From Peronospora farinosa (lineage: Eukaryota; Oomycota; Peronosporomycetes; Peronosporales; Peronosporaceae): a stretch of DNA of 64,000 nucleotides. The stretch's first letter is position 1; each line of letters starts with the position of its first letter. The stretch lies in the NCBI GenBank assembly GCA_947646735.1, contig CANTFK010000239.1:1-64000 (forward strand), written 5' to 3'. Positions 43,659 to 54,837 of this stretch are shown here, one piece after another. A program made the translations under genes and the position numbers. Below the pieces are notes generated by a model. It had not been told where the DNA came from and searched no databases. It saw only the letters and a program-made list of their open reading frames with translations.

Positions 43659-44747
43659 CTAAACAAGGCAACCGTATTCGGGGGAAATGTGGCGGAAAAT
43701 GTCATCCTCTAGACCTTCAAGTCCACCTGGAGCGATTGCAGCTGATGTTCCTGCCTGGATGGAGGTGCTAGCAACTGCAGTTTGAGCTTTTCGCATGGCC
43801 ATGGTCGGTGACGGTTGCAGTGGAAAAAAGTCGTATGAAACGGCATCAAGAGAGTAGCCACACGATGGATGGTCGTTGTCTCCATACGGGTCCATAGTAG
43901 AGGTGCTGAGTTCACCAAAAGGGTCGTAGAACGTGTCAAAGACAAATCCCGGCTGCATGGAGATCATTCCAATATTGTATTGGTTGTATTGGGTGCGACT
44001 GTAGCCAGTTGCTGTGTGCGTAGCCATGGGGTTACTGAAGAACATAGTATCACGATGTGGTGACGAAGCAGAGGTCGACGATGGTGAGTCTGTGAAGAAT
44101 TGTTTCCGTGCTTTGTTCCTGTGAACGAAATGCTCAACACCTGGTTGTGAACTTGGAGAGCTACACGAATCGTCATCCGACTCGCGGTCGTCTGGAGTGT
44201 TGCTCCCATCAGCATCACTGTAGAAAAAAGTGGAAGGCAGCATTTGTCCATTGGGGTCAATGCCATAAGTCTCGGGTGACAAAAGGCGTTTTAGTTGGCT
44301 CTGGCATCCTGCAAATTGTCGAATCTGTTTGTCCGAAAGTGGCGGACCTGAGCCGTCCTGGGCTTGTTGTTGACACTGCTCGAGCTCCTGTAGTGAGCGC
44401 TTGAGACTGCGAACTTTACGATAAGGCCAATGACGGATTCCAATGGCTCGGCATCGTTTTTTAAAGGCTGTAGCACGTACACCAAATTTCTCAGCTGCTA
44501 CTTTAAGTGGTAGATGAAAGTGACGACTTAGTGCTGCAAAGTTGCATGTTGCAACGGGCAGTGGCGAGGACGGACTGTCTACAGTTACAAATGAGTCACA
44601 AGCCGTACGTTTGTTGAAGTTGTGAGCAGCTACTTGCATACGTAGCGACTGTTGTGCTTTGTCGACTGTTTTAGGTGATTGGAAATTGAAATGGATGTTT
44701 CGTGTGTCAGTAGTGGGCGTAGGTGTAGCAGGCAATTCCATCTCCAT
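43659..44747 (-). CDS. RWP-RK domain transcription factor
   Basis: Single exon, 362 aa. The RWP-RK DNA-binding domain lies at about residues 70-115: LPLKVAAEKFGVRATAFKKR followed by CRAIGIRHWPYRKVRSL, with the RHWPYRK core in place of RWPxRK, as is usual in stramenopiles. The rest is low-complexity, Ser/Pro/Gln-rich, with an acidic patch (DADGSNTPDDRESDDDS). RWP-RK proteins control nitrogen responses and gametogenesis in plants and algae; oomycetes have an expanded set of unknown role. Nuclear location is inferred. Confidence 0.9.
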   Translation of the reverse strand: MEMELPATPTPTTDTRNIHFNFQSPKTVDKAQQSLRMQVAAHNFNKRTACDSFVTVDSPSSPLPVATCNFAALSRHFHLPLKVAAEKFGVRATAFKKRCRAIGIRHWPYRKVRSLKRSLQELEQCQQQAQDGSGPPLSDKQIRQFAGCQSQLKRLLSPETYGIDPNGQMLPSTFFYSDADGSNTPDDRESDDDSCSSPSSQPGVEHFVHRNKARKQFFTDSPSSTSASSPHRDTMFFSNPMATHTATGYSRTQYNQYNIGMISMQPGFVFDTFYDPFGELSTSTMDPYGDNDHPSCGYSLDAVSYDFFPLQPSPTMAMRKAQTAVASTSIQAGTSAAIAPGGLEGLEDDIFRHISPEYGCLV

Positions 44748-45661
44748 CTTACGGGGGGTTTTGAAGAAAAAAGTTGTCGTCGTAATGAAGAGAGAGAGTG
44801 ATCACTTGACGACTTTTGTAGTACGAGGTAAATCTGGAAATGGACTTTCGTTTGGGCTTGCCATTGGCTTAGAAACGGAGCTTTTCGCAACGAAACGGCG
44901 CGCCATTTCTATTTCTAACCAGGATCTTATAACGTCAGCTGCCCATCATCTTGACGTCCTTTCAGGATCGCAATTGAATTACCGAATGTTGTTACGTAAC
45001 GAAGTTCATAATGTCTTATGTGATAGTTATTTTTACTTTTTTGTATCGATTGAAAATATGGCAATCAATCGACTCTTTATAACTTCCTCATCGCTAGCTA
45101 CTGTAACTTGATATATGCTTGTATTTGCCTCATTTTGACACAAAAGGTATCAACCACGTGCTTGATACGTTAGAAAAACACTTGAGATCTTGGATAAAAA
45201 GTGCAATTTGATTGGAATAGTGACAACATATGGTAATATATGATTTGAAACCGAGATCCAAGGCATATCTTTTTTTTTGTAACGGCGATCCCGGTTCATG
45301 ACAAGTGCTGCGTTTTCTTACCTTGCAATGCGTCAATCAAGTGCCGTAATCCAGAGACTCTGCTTGCGTGCGTGCGTACGTTCGGACCGTTACAATACAT
45401 GTATCCATTTTCGTGCGTGCTTCCGCACACTTTCGTCTTGTTTCAGTCCAAAAGTGGCGGTTTTTTTCGTTCCTTGCAAGTCGTGGTCTACAATTGTGTG
45501 GCGTACATCGATAGAAACGTGGAAAGTTTGCAACGATATAAAAATCATGCTGGACAAGTCTGAATGAAATCGTAGTAAAGTATCTTGTCTCACTTATATG
45601 CCCCTTGTCTGCTCTCTCTCAGGAAAAACAAGTGAGACAAGATATTTCCTTGATCCATGAT
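44748..45661. other. Intergenic, RWP-RK promoter and chitobiase 3' region
   Basis: No gene supported. A plus-strand frame (44659-45111) overlaps the RWP-RK start and is partly its shadow. Its part beyond 44750 (RESDHLTTFVVRGKSGNGLSF) has no recognisable domain. A perfect 15-bp inverted repeat sits at 45581-45644. Confidence 0.4.
45581..45644. repeat. Perfect inverted repeat just after the chitobiase stop
   Basis: TATCTTGTCTCACTT (45581-45595) pairs exactly with AAGTGAGACAAGATA (45630-45644) around a 34-nt loop. On the minus strand the hairpin begins 17 nt after the stop codon of the GH18 gene, so it would lie in that mRNA's 3' untranslated region. Confidence 0.75.
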
Positions 45662-47164
45662 TTATCCGTGCAACTTTCCAACAGAAAGATTAGACGCAAA
45701 GGCTTTTGCCAAGGAGCCCCACATGAGTTGACTGTCACTGGCTGCAGAGTAATCCAATGTATCGGCATTCCACATACCCACGCCACGCAGTCCGAGCTCA
45801 TGGACAAGTGCGTACTTGGCTTCCAAGCTATGCGGGTTATCGAACCAAATCTGTGATCGTCGTCCCTCCAACGAGTACGACACGAATGGAGTCTGTGTCA
45901 AAGAGTCGAATTGCTCGACAAGTCCGTGGCTCTTCACCAGTCGTCGGATATCACCGTAGTCGATTTGTCCACCGGCCGCGTCACTGCAAGGGGCACCGAA
46001 GAAGGGCACTGGTCGGATCTGGCACGACGAGGCGTCGTCAATTGCCTCACCTTCCCGCTCCAAGCACTGGTAACGATAGCCGTACCACGGTACTCCGAGC
46101 ACCAGCTTCTCTGGCGCGACGTCGTGCGCGAACAGAAACTCTTGCAGTCCTTGCTTCACGAGCGCCAACGGTGAATTGGCACCAGCAATGCACGCATCGT
46201 ACACTTGACTACGCATGTCGTACGACATGACGAATAGAAAATCCGCGGCGATACTGAGCTCGCGCCATGGGTAATAGCGACCATCGACACCACGAGGGGC
46301 CCAAGGAACGTCAAACGTGATCTTCACATCAAGTATTAAACATACGACAAGACGTCAACACAGTGAGCTCACAATATGTTTCAAAGTGCGAGCAAACCTG
46401 TGCATTCTTCGTGAGTGCGTGCCGCATTAGCTCATGGCGAAGCTCATGCACGAGCATCCCAAGACATTGCGAGCTGGCCCCGTGCAAGGGCTTCTCGGTG
46501 TCAATGTTCACCCCGTCAGCGTAATTCTCCACAATCTTAGAGTACGCTGCCTGGATAAACAAACAAACACGGTACAAGACATTTGGTAAACATCGGCTAC
46601 CGATTAGGACTCACCAGTTCGACACAAAGCAGCATGTAAAGCTTGGCATCCTTTGTCTTACCTACCATAATCCAATCTTGTCTTGCTGTACGATTGCACA
46701 ATTGATCCACATTGTCAAAATTATGCTTCTGCACCACTTTAACACCTTTACTGTGTGCATGACAAAGTAGTTGCTTGTCCTCATTCCAAGCCACGGTTGT
46801 GAGCTGGCAGATTAAATTCCATTACACAATCAAAACTTTGTCTCCTAACGTGACAAAGGCGTCAGTATAGCAACACATGTACCTGATCCCAATCGTAGTG
46901 TTTCCAGCGGTCATCTTTTGTCACGGAGAAGGCAAAAACCTCCTTCCGAGACGTCTTACCAGCAAAGTCCACTGGGAGACACAACGACGAGGAATTGAGC
47001 TTGTCGCTGCTGCTACTTGGACACGGACAGTCGCGCAGACGCACGTAGTCTTCGTGAGACAAGCCGGCAACGAAATCTTCCTTTACATCGTACACCGCCG
47101 CAGTCCAAGAGACGCATTCTTGTGCTAATAGCAGCAGTGCAACACTCAGCAACCACGACGACAT
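45662..47164 (-). CDS. CTBS: Di-N-acetylchitobiase-like GH18 glycosidase
   Basis: Four exons: 47164-46883, 46803-46615, 46550-46398 and 46321-45662, all phase 0, 427 aa. A signal peptide (SSWLLSVALLLLAQECVSW) sends it to the secretory or lysosomal route. The GH18 active-site box YADGVNIDTE ends with the proton donor Glu176, and FLFVMSYDMRSQ and LGVPWYGYRYQC match the barrel strands of chitobiase, as do VSYSLEGRRSQIWFDNP and LGLRGVGMWNADTLDY. The enzyme splits the reducing-end GlcNAc of the chitobiose core in glycoprotein breakdown. Cys-rich luminal part supports secretion. A 15-bp hairpin follows the stop codon. Confidence 0.9.
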
Positions 47165-47440
47165 TGACCAGCTTTGTGTATCACGTTTGGTACAGCGTAC
47201 GACTTACGATCTGGTCGTAAGCAAAAAAAGTATCTTTCAGTGGGCGTAATCAAGAAGTATCGTGACCAACAGTGCGTCATAATGAGCATTGGCACTATCA
47301 ATATATGCAGATCGTTAAGACGTCATGATCTGATCGAGCTTTATTTTTCTGCTCGAAAAATAACAACCACATTCCATGCTTACGTACTGTTGTTAGACAC
47401 TGTCACTTTCGAACCGCCGGGCCGTCAAGCAGCATACTTG

Positions 47441-49419
47441 CTATTGCTGCAGTTTCATGGCAGACCGAACAAAATACTTAACGGGACTCGCGCAATTTCG
47501 ACGCTTCCAAACAGACAAGCTTTCATGATAACAGTCAGTGAGTAACGCGTACTCACATTGTGCGCATACGCGCGAAACCTTCAAATCAGCAGGACATGTT
47601 AGATCAAAACGAAATCGCACCGTCAAGAACAACAACAACCTGGTAAATTGCGCCACAAGACTGGAAGCAACCGGCACGAGCTCGATAGTGGTGCTCTGAC
47701 TGTCACATTGTTCGCTGGATTTCCACGACTCGAGTGCTTGTCGCAGCTTCAGCCGGTGCTGAGTGTCCAACTGTGGCGCCTGATGGCCTACACCAACACT
47801 TCCTATGACAATGCAATCGACTGCTGAAACCTGGCTCACTTGAAGCTGCATTCCGACAATAAAGAGGCGCGGATTCCACAGGCGATTCAAGAGTGAAGCC
47901 ACTGGAAGAGAACTTAGTGTCACGACTGGCAGCCACAGCAGTAACGACACTAGTAGGATGCTACCACGCACACCCACAAAGAATACAAAGAACACTAAGT
48001 TGGTAGTCACGAGGAAAACCAAAATGGTGAACAATAGAGTGCCCAGCAAAAGCTGCCCAATGTCGTATTCACACGTGTCCACGCGGTGGCGCAGCACATT
48101 GATCTTCTTGCCCAAAAAGAGTTTTGACAGTGACGAAAACAACCCAAATTGCAGGCGGTTGAGCTTGGCGAAATAGAGGTAGATCCAATGCGAGTGCCAC
48201 GTAGTAAGGTTCAGCAAATCTGCCATTAGCATCAACTGCAGTGTCACGCCCATGTGCCCACACACAAGCAATAGCCGATACCCTATACTCCCGACGCTTG
48301 CCAAAGGTGCGAGTTCTTCAAAGACAAAGCTCCAGAGGTTCAGCCACAGGAGGATACCGTTGCCCAGTATCGAAGCGAGTGGCTTGTTCAACTTGAAGCC
48401 CGCGGGAGCTCCCATAAGCCACTCCACATTATCACGCAAAAAATTCACGCCTGCAATCGGAGAACTGTCCAACAAGTAAAAACACCTCGCCATGCATATT
48501 AGAGAGTAAAAACAAGTATAATGTCTTTGCTGTCATCTTCATGATCTCACATGTTGGTAACGTGGAAGATTGGAGCGATGATTCCGCCCAGGTACGTCAG
48601 CGCTAGTTGTCCAAGAGCCATGTCAAGAAGCATAAAGCATATCCAATTGAGCACTTCCAGTAGTTCCAGTCCTGTAGAAATGCACCGTTTTGTTGTAAGT
48701 CCGATGAGATCAGTACACATTCTAGCGCACAAGAAAGCCTACGTTCTTGGTGTGATAGCCCTTGCTGCTTGTGTAAGAGATAAAAGTGCCGCAGTCGTTT
48801 CGGTAGACTTGCTGCATTTTGCAGTTGATAACAAAGTACTGCCAAGAATGTCGACATCTCCTAAAAAAACCAAATACCCCATAGGGAGACAAAGAAATCA
48901 CTTTAATCAACAACCACATCTTTCATCTCTGTTTCAGCATATGTCATCTCTTACCGCCAGGCTCTTGTCACCACCAATCGGAAGCCAGGATGGAGTCGTC
49001 GTGTCTTGTACTAGACGTTGGATGGCACTTGTGACTATCAAGAGCATTGCAAAGGGTAGATAGAATAAATAGTATCCCATGCTCTCCACTAGCCACGCAA
49101 TTGTCCCTCTTATACCATGAACTGCTTCCTCTTCTTTGTCCTTGTATTGATTACCAAATTCTTGTCCCATTTCTTGTAAAATTTGTGGCAAATGAAGCGT
49201 CTTAAAGCCTCCAAGAGATGCCACTTGAGCATCAAATAACACGATACAGCGGGATTTCAACGTCTTAAGAGGCAATAACTCGAGCCCAATGGAAGGGTTC
49301 GACTCAAGGGAGACAACACAATAGGAATTGTTGGATAAACGTCGACATAATACAGTCGGGATAGACGTAGAGGTCGACGTCCATAGGTGTCGCGGCCAAT
49401 AAATTACCTTACAAACCAT
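47441..49419 (-). CDS. PIGQ: PIG-Q/GPI1, GPI-GlcNAc transferase subunit
   Basis: Component of the ER complex that starts GPI-anchor synthesis by adding GlcNAc to phosphatidylinositol. Four exons: 49419-48955, 48860-48743, 48671-48551 and 48464-47441, about 575 aa. The frame is open to 49521, but the codons upstream contain no ATG and a stop precedes; the first ATG gives MVCKVIYWPRHLW, a plausible start. Gpi1 motifs appear only after splicing: SLPKRLRHFYLLHKQQG, LELLEVLNWICFMLLDMALG, VEWLMGAPAGFKLN, and RVDTCEYDIGQLLLGTLLFT, followed by several transmembrane segments. Exon 2 and 3 borders were chosen by frame. Confidence 0.85.
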
Positions 49420-49776
49420 AATGACAAGAAACTTATTATTGTAATAAATGTAAAATAAAATAGTCCCAACGGGAGTAAATAACGAGTAAATTACCGATAA
49501 AACTAATCGATCTTCTGGCACTTAAACGGACGCCAACGATACAAAACATTAGTGCCTTGTGTCAACATTTACGATTGTTGTACTGTCTTAATTAATAACT
49601 TTTCGTAACTGCTAAATAGATTCGACGAGTATATACAATAAAACAGTCTATATATATACTTGTTTATCTAATAACCTACTGTAACCGATAGATGCCTATT
49701 GGTCCTAAGAGCATTAGTTTCGACTGTACGTTTTACTTGTATAAATTAATAACTAAACGACAGAATAAGAGCCCAT

Positions 49777-49790
49777 TCATTCTCCAATTA
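49777..49790 (+). promoter_or_regulatory. Oomycete initiator-like element
   Basis: TCATTCTCCAATTA matches the core of the known oomycete initiator consensus TCATTYYNCAWTTT at all but the last position and lies 4 bases before the ATG at 49795. This would place transcription start almost on the start codon, as is common in oomycetes. Confidence 0.6.
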
Positions 49791-49794
49791 ATCC

Positions 49795-52700
49795 ATGGAT
49801 TCAGAAGGTTTTACGTCTCGTGCGTGGTTAAGTCACTGGGTCTCGGGTGAAGACGAACCTGTTAATAATTACTATGAAGATCATAAACTCATGGAAGGCG
49901 CACTAATTAAACTCGGTGATTACGCGCATTTCCGCTACTTTTTACTCTTTCGAAACGGTCGTTTCTGTTATTACGAGCTTCCAATGCCTGCAGCTGCACC
50001 TGGAGGAGGGGAGGAGGAGGAGGAGGACCTGATGGACCAAGACGTGTTCATCTTACACTCACCTCCAAGCATTTACGTGGTGTTATGATGCTGAATGCAT
50101 CTGTAAACTCTAAAGATTTGGCCAAGAGTGAAGACGAATACGATGCTGATCTTTTGAAGCGTGGCCTTGTATTTAATCGAAAGAAATTAGAGATGCAATT
50201 GACAGGCTATTCACCTACTGGACAACTCATGTGCTGGAAATTACGAGCTGGGAAGGATGCCGTGTACTTGAAATGGGAACGGGCATTTCGATTGGCATTG
50301 CGTCCAATTTGGGTACAAAATTCCAAGTGGTGTATGGTTTGCAAGAAAGAATTTAGCTTTTTCATTCGTCCACATCATTGTCGGTACGTTGAAATAGACT
50401 ATTTAGTAGTGGCTGAGGTAGACATTGTGATATTGACGTGTTGACTGTTGGTTCTTATGAATGCTATAGCAAGTGTGGCACGTGTATGTGTGACGAGTGT
50501 TCAGTCTTTGTCCCACGATTGCCGATACAAGGATATTATGATGAAGTTCGAATTTGTCGAGACTGCTCACCTGTCAAGATTCAGCGATCGGCGTTAAAAC
50601 TAGGCACGCATGTGTTGGTATACGGTATTTTAGTTGGCAGAGTCGTGCAGGTTGATGCTGCAGATGACTCCGAGGACGGAAGAGCGTTTGTGAATGTGGA
50701 GCTTGTCAAGAAGGACAACCAGTTGCGGCGGTTTCCACTGGAGCATGTGGAGCTCTACTCTGACGTCGTGCTATCGGCCAATCGCATTAAGAACGCCATT
50801 CGCCAGCATTTATCGTACACTGTCTTTCGAACGCAGCTTAATTTTAACACATGGAATTTACTGGAAACCGTTCAAGAACAACGTACAGTACAGATGGTAC
50901 GAATACTCAACAAGTCGACAAGTATCAATGAGTTGCAATCAATGGTGCCAATGCTTGGATCATTAGACGTGATGCAGTTTCCTGACGACGATATCTCTGA
51001 AAAAGATCGTGTGACAAAGTCGCTTTCGCATTACCGAGGTGTCCATGTTGCGTTTCCGTTGCGGTTGGACACGGTAAAGAGGCTTATTAATCAGTTTCGC
51101 AATGGCATTTTGCTACACCGCGTTTATGTCCGGCAAATTCTGGATGAATCGGAAAAACTCTTTCGAACCATGCATGTGACACCCATGAATGAGATTGAGA
51201 TACCAATGGGTGTGCAGTTGGTCGTAGTTGGCGATTTGCATGGACAATTAGAGGATTTGCTTACGATTATGGACAAGAATGGTGTGCCTAGCAGCAACAT
51301 ATGGTATCTCTTTAACGGTGACTTTGTGGATCGCGGATCACACGGAATCGAAGTGATCTTGCTCCTGCTAATATTCAAGCTATTGTACCCCAATTTCGTT
51401 TTCTTGAACCGTGGTAACCACGAAGAACGAATGATTAACGAGGTTTTTGGATTTGAAGATGAAATATATACGAAGTATGGTACAGACAACGATGAGGTCG
51501 TTGGGTGGAGTGGTCTGGGTACTTCGCTGAACTACTCACCATTGAAGCTCTTCCAAATGTTCGAGACAGTGTTTGGCTTATTCCCGATCTTTGCGTTGCT
51601 GAATAAGCGAGTCTTTATTGTGCATGGTGGCTTAAGCAATCATGAAAACGTCACGATTGAGGAGTTGCTCCAGCTTGACCACAGACGTGAGATTCCGACT
51701 CAAGGTACAAGCCGTGCAGACGAGATCTTTACGCATTTATTGTGGAGTGATCCACGCGACGAAGACGGGTGGAAATCGTCAAGCCGTGGGGCTGGTGTGG
51801 AATTTGGTCCTGACATTACGAAAGCGTTTTGTGCGCAGAATGAAATTAGCCTCATCATTCGGTCGCACGAATGTCGAGAAGAAGGTTTTGACATTCTTCA
51901 CGACGGACTACTTCTGACTGTTTTTTCAGCATCAAGCTACTGCGGCTCCCAGACTAATAAGGGTGCCTACGTTCAGCTAGAATTGGGAGAGGACAACAAT
52001 GTTAAGCCACACGTGGTCCAGTTCACTTCGCAGCCGCTTCAAAAACTCAAGGATGCAGGGAGGAACGAGTGGCGAAAAAAAGCACAGCGATTGGAGCGAA
52101 GAACTTTGATGTCTCTTGTTGAGATAATTTGTGAAAAGAAGAATGCGCTGCTGACTGCTTTCATCGAGCTGGACACTACTGGGTCCGGATACGTGACGAA
52201 ATTGGAGTGGAAAGCAACTTTACAGAACGTATTGGGTATTCAAGCGAGCTTCCTCTCGTATTTCCGTCAATTGGCGGAGGAAAACCAGCATGGTTGTGTT
52301 GACTATCAGAGATTTCTCAATCGCTACACTGTTGAGCTGGATGGTGGCAATGTGGAATGGAGGCGTAATTTGATCCGGAAGGTCTGGGTGGGGTTCTGCC
52401 AAGCGCTTCCCCGTCCGTCCGAGACGGACGCTGAGAAGATAACGCTGCAGGACAAACTACATTTTGCATTCAATCTTTTCCACTCCTCTTCGTGTGGGGC
52501 GGCCAAGACGCAACATGCGTCAAAACCTGCGTCAAACGCCGATGAAACTGAACCATCTTGTAGTACCTCCTCTCATGGTGATAAGTCAAATGAAAATTAC
52601 GTGCACAATGGTCTGGTCACGTACGAGGCGTTCCGGAATACTATCCAAGGCAAGTTGCAGCTGGGCGACACACTTTCCGAGCAACAGATCTTTGAGCTCA

Positions 52701-53617
52701 TGCAACACCTTGATCAGAACCACGATGGTGTGGTCGACTATCAAGAGTTTTGCTCGTTCTTTGCCGAGTTTAGTCGCACCGATTATTTGCAAGAAATCTT
52801 CGAGGTCGACGACACAAAGGCTATATCACTTTTGAATCGCTGTGCTACACTTTTGCAGCATTCGAACACGTGTGCATCGCTGCGAGATGCGTTCGACGCA
52901 TTTGATCACAGCAAAATGGGTAAATTGTCTGTGGACGATATCCTAAAGGGAACACAGGAGCTAGGCATGGTGCCAAAGCTTGATACCGAAGAAGCGCAGC
53001 TACTATTTAACTCGATTCTACTGAGCTATTACGGCATCAACGAGCGACGCCAATGGGATAAGCGAGGATTGAACTGGATTGTGTTCGAGGACACGTTCTC
53101 ACCTGACAGCACGTTTCAACGGCGTCTGTGGCTGGCAAGTGTGAGTGCCTCAAACTCAAATTTGGCTGCTCTAGACGTTCACGAGTCGACGAACGGAGAC
53201 GATGATACTGTCCAGGAGGGGCAATTTTCAAAGAATCAGCCATGGGCCGACACTTTTGTTGATAGCGTGAAACAATCACTGCATGAGCAACGATTGTACA
53301 TCAAGTTCTTGTTCCGGATACTGGACCGTAAAAGACATGGGTATGTGACCAAGGAGCAGTTTATTGCTACAATGCAAGCCATTAACGAAGAGCACGGGGC
53401 GCCATTGAAACTCCTTCAGCTCGAGCAATTGGCCGATGCATTTGCTTGTCGTAAGACCGCTCGACGGATTTCAAACGCAGGTGAAGAGATAGAAGAGACA
53501 CGTACATATGTTTCGTATCCAGAATTTCTTCGTAGTTTACGCATTATTGACTCTGGACCAACGGATGCCAATGTCGCTCAACCACAAGTGCAAGATATTA
53601 ATGACGCAAGTAATTAA
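49795..53617 (+). CDS. PH-FYVE-PPP phosphatase-EF-hand fusion protein
   Basis: Exons 49795-50079, 50127-50383 and 50473-53617, about 1228 aa. The N-terminus is a PH-like domain (GALIKLGDYAHFRYFLLFRNGRFCYYEL ... KDAVYLKWERAFRLAL). A FYVE finger (about 150-215) has CMVC, RPHHCRKC and CRDC and reads correctly only across the second intron. The PPP Ser/Thr phosphatase core is complete: GDLHG (about 434), GDFVDRG (463), GNHE (495), HGG, WSDPR, RSHEC. EF-hands follow: DTTGSGYVTKLE (about 743), the canonical DQNHDGVVDYQE (about 928) and two degenerate ones. The catalytic part resembles PPEF/RdgC. A calcium-regulated phosphatase recruited to PI3P membranes is the inference. The first intron would be only 47 nt; a frameshift is the alternative. 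Confidence 0.88.
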
Positions 53618-54109
53618 TTAGGTCTGTCGATTTCGGTCAAAGAAGGAGGTTTTTTATTCTTAGAGTTCAGAGCACAATGAAAGATATCAAAGGCCCTATC
53701 CCTATTCATCGCACGACCTTCCTACGACCTGTTCCTGCTTCCATTCTCCACCAGTCAAAATCTGAATGGGTTGATGTACTTAATGAACTGAGCAGCTCCA
53801 TTGATTCATTCGCAAATCTCTCTCCCGTCTTTTCAAAGTCTTCTATTGCCCCTACTAACAAGTACGTCTGGATGATGAATTCATGATCACTCACACAAGC
53901 TGCGCGACTACTCTCCCTCCTCAGACGTAGGCGAGTTGTCGCGCGACTTTGGAGGCACTACTTGTCTGTCTGTCGTCAGTAGCTTTGTCGCTCGCCTTTT
54001 CTTGTAAGGCTATGGAGTAAAGAGTCTGCTGACACGGCAAGTAAGTGACCTTGGCTCTTAACAGTAGGCATTAATACGTGTTTTATTTTGTACTTCTTTT
54101 TCTTCAGCT
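53618..54109 (+). promoter_or_regulatory. Promoter and 5' untranslated intron of the uS8 gene
   Basis: No protein-coding frame of note. A strong donor GTAAGT at 54041 and acceptor TTCTTCAG ending at 54107 define a 67-nt intron whose last base is two bases before the ATG at 54110, a layout common for ribosomal-protein genes. The true transcription start cannot be fixed. Confidence 0.6.
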
Positions 54110-54502
54110 ATGGTTCGTATGAGTGTGCTCGCCGACTGTCTTAAGACAATGTACAATGCCGAGAAGCGTGGAAAACGTCAAGTACTTATTCGTCCCAGTT
54201 CCAAGGTGATTGTCAAGTTCTTGCAAGTTATGCAAAAGAATGGCTACATTGGTGAGTTTGAAATCGTAGACGACCACCGTGCTGGCAAGATCGTAGTGGA
54301 ACTCAAGGGCCGTATCAACAAGTGTGGTGTCATTTCTCCTCGCTTTGACGTAAAGCTGGCGGACTATGAGAAATGGATTAACAATCTACTGCCTTCGCGT
54401 CAGTTTGGCCACATTGTCGTGAGTACGACGTACGGTATCATGGATCATCATGAGGCTCGTCGTAAACACACGGGTGGCAAGATCGTTGGTTTCTTCTACT
54501 AG
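54110..54502 (+). CDS. RPS15A: 40S ribosomal protein S15a (uS8)
   Basis: 130 aa, full family length. Binds helix 20/21 of 18S rRNA in the small subunit. The sequence is highly conserved throughout: [59 protein letters not shown] and the C-terminal [20 protein letters not shown]. Codon use is biased to C-ending codons typical of highly expressed genes, unlike its neighbours. Confidence 0.98.
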   Translation: MVRMSVLADCLKTMYNAEKRGKRQVLIRPSSKVIVKFLQVMQKNGYIGEFEIVDDHRAGKIVVELKGRINKCGVISPRFDVKLADYEKWINNLLPSRQFGHIVVSTTYGIMDHHEARRKHTGGKIVGFFY

Positions 54503-54837
54503 ACAGATAGCAGACCAGACTGACCATGACTCGAGCAAAAAAGTACGATCTTAGATTGTGTCGTGCATGAGAAAGAAGAGCGTTTGACGTAGAGACTTGG
54601 GCTAATGTGAAGCAAATTCTTTGCGTTACCAGTGTCTTTTGTGTTGTGGTGTCATGACTGAATGGAGTTTACTGCAGCGAGGCAAAAGTGTGGACTTTTT
54701 TAATGTCTTCGTAGTGCTCGTCTTTTAATTAAGTCCATTAACTCTTGCTGCTGATCAGTTATCATTACTTGTCATTGAGCTAGTTTTTTATAGCTCTTAC
54801 CTACACATTATAAATCCGTTTACTACGCAGTCGAATC
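54503..54837. other. Convergent 3' spacer
   Basis: Space between the ends of the uS8 and C2 genes. No gene, no clear repeat; it should hold both polyadenylation sites. Confidence 0.4.
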
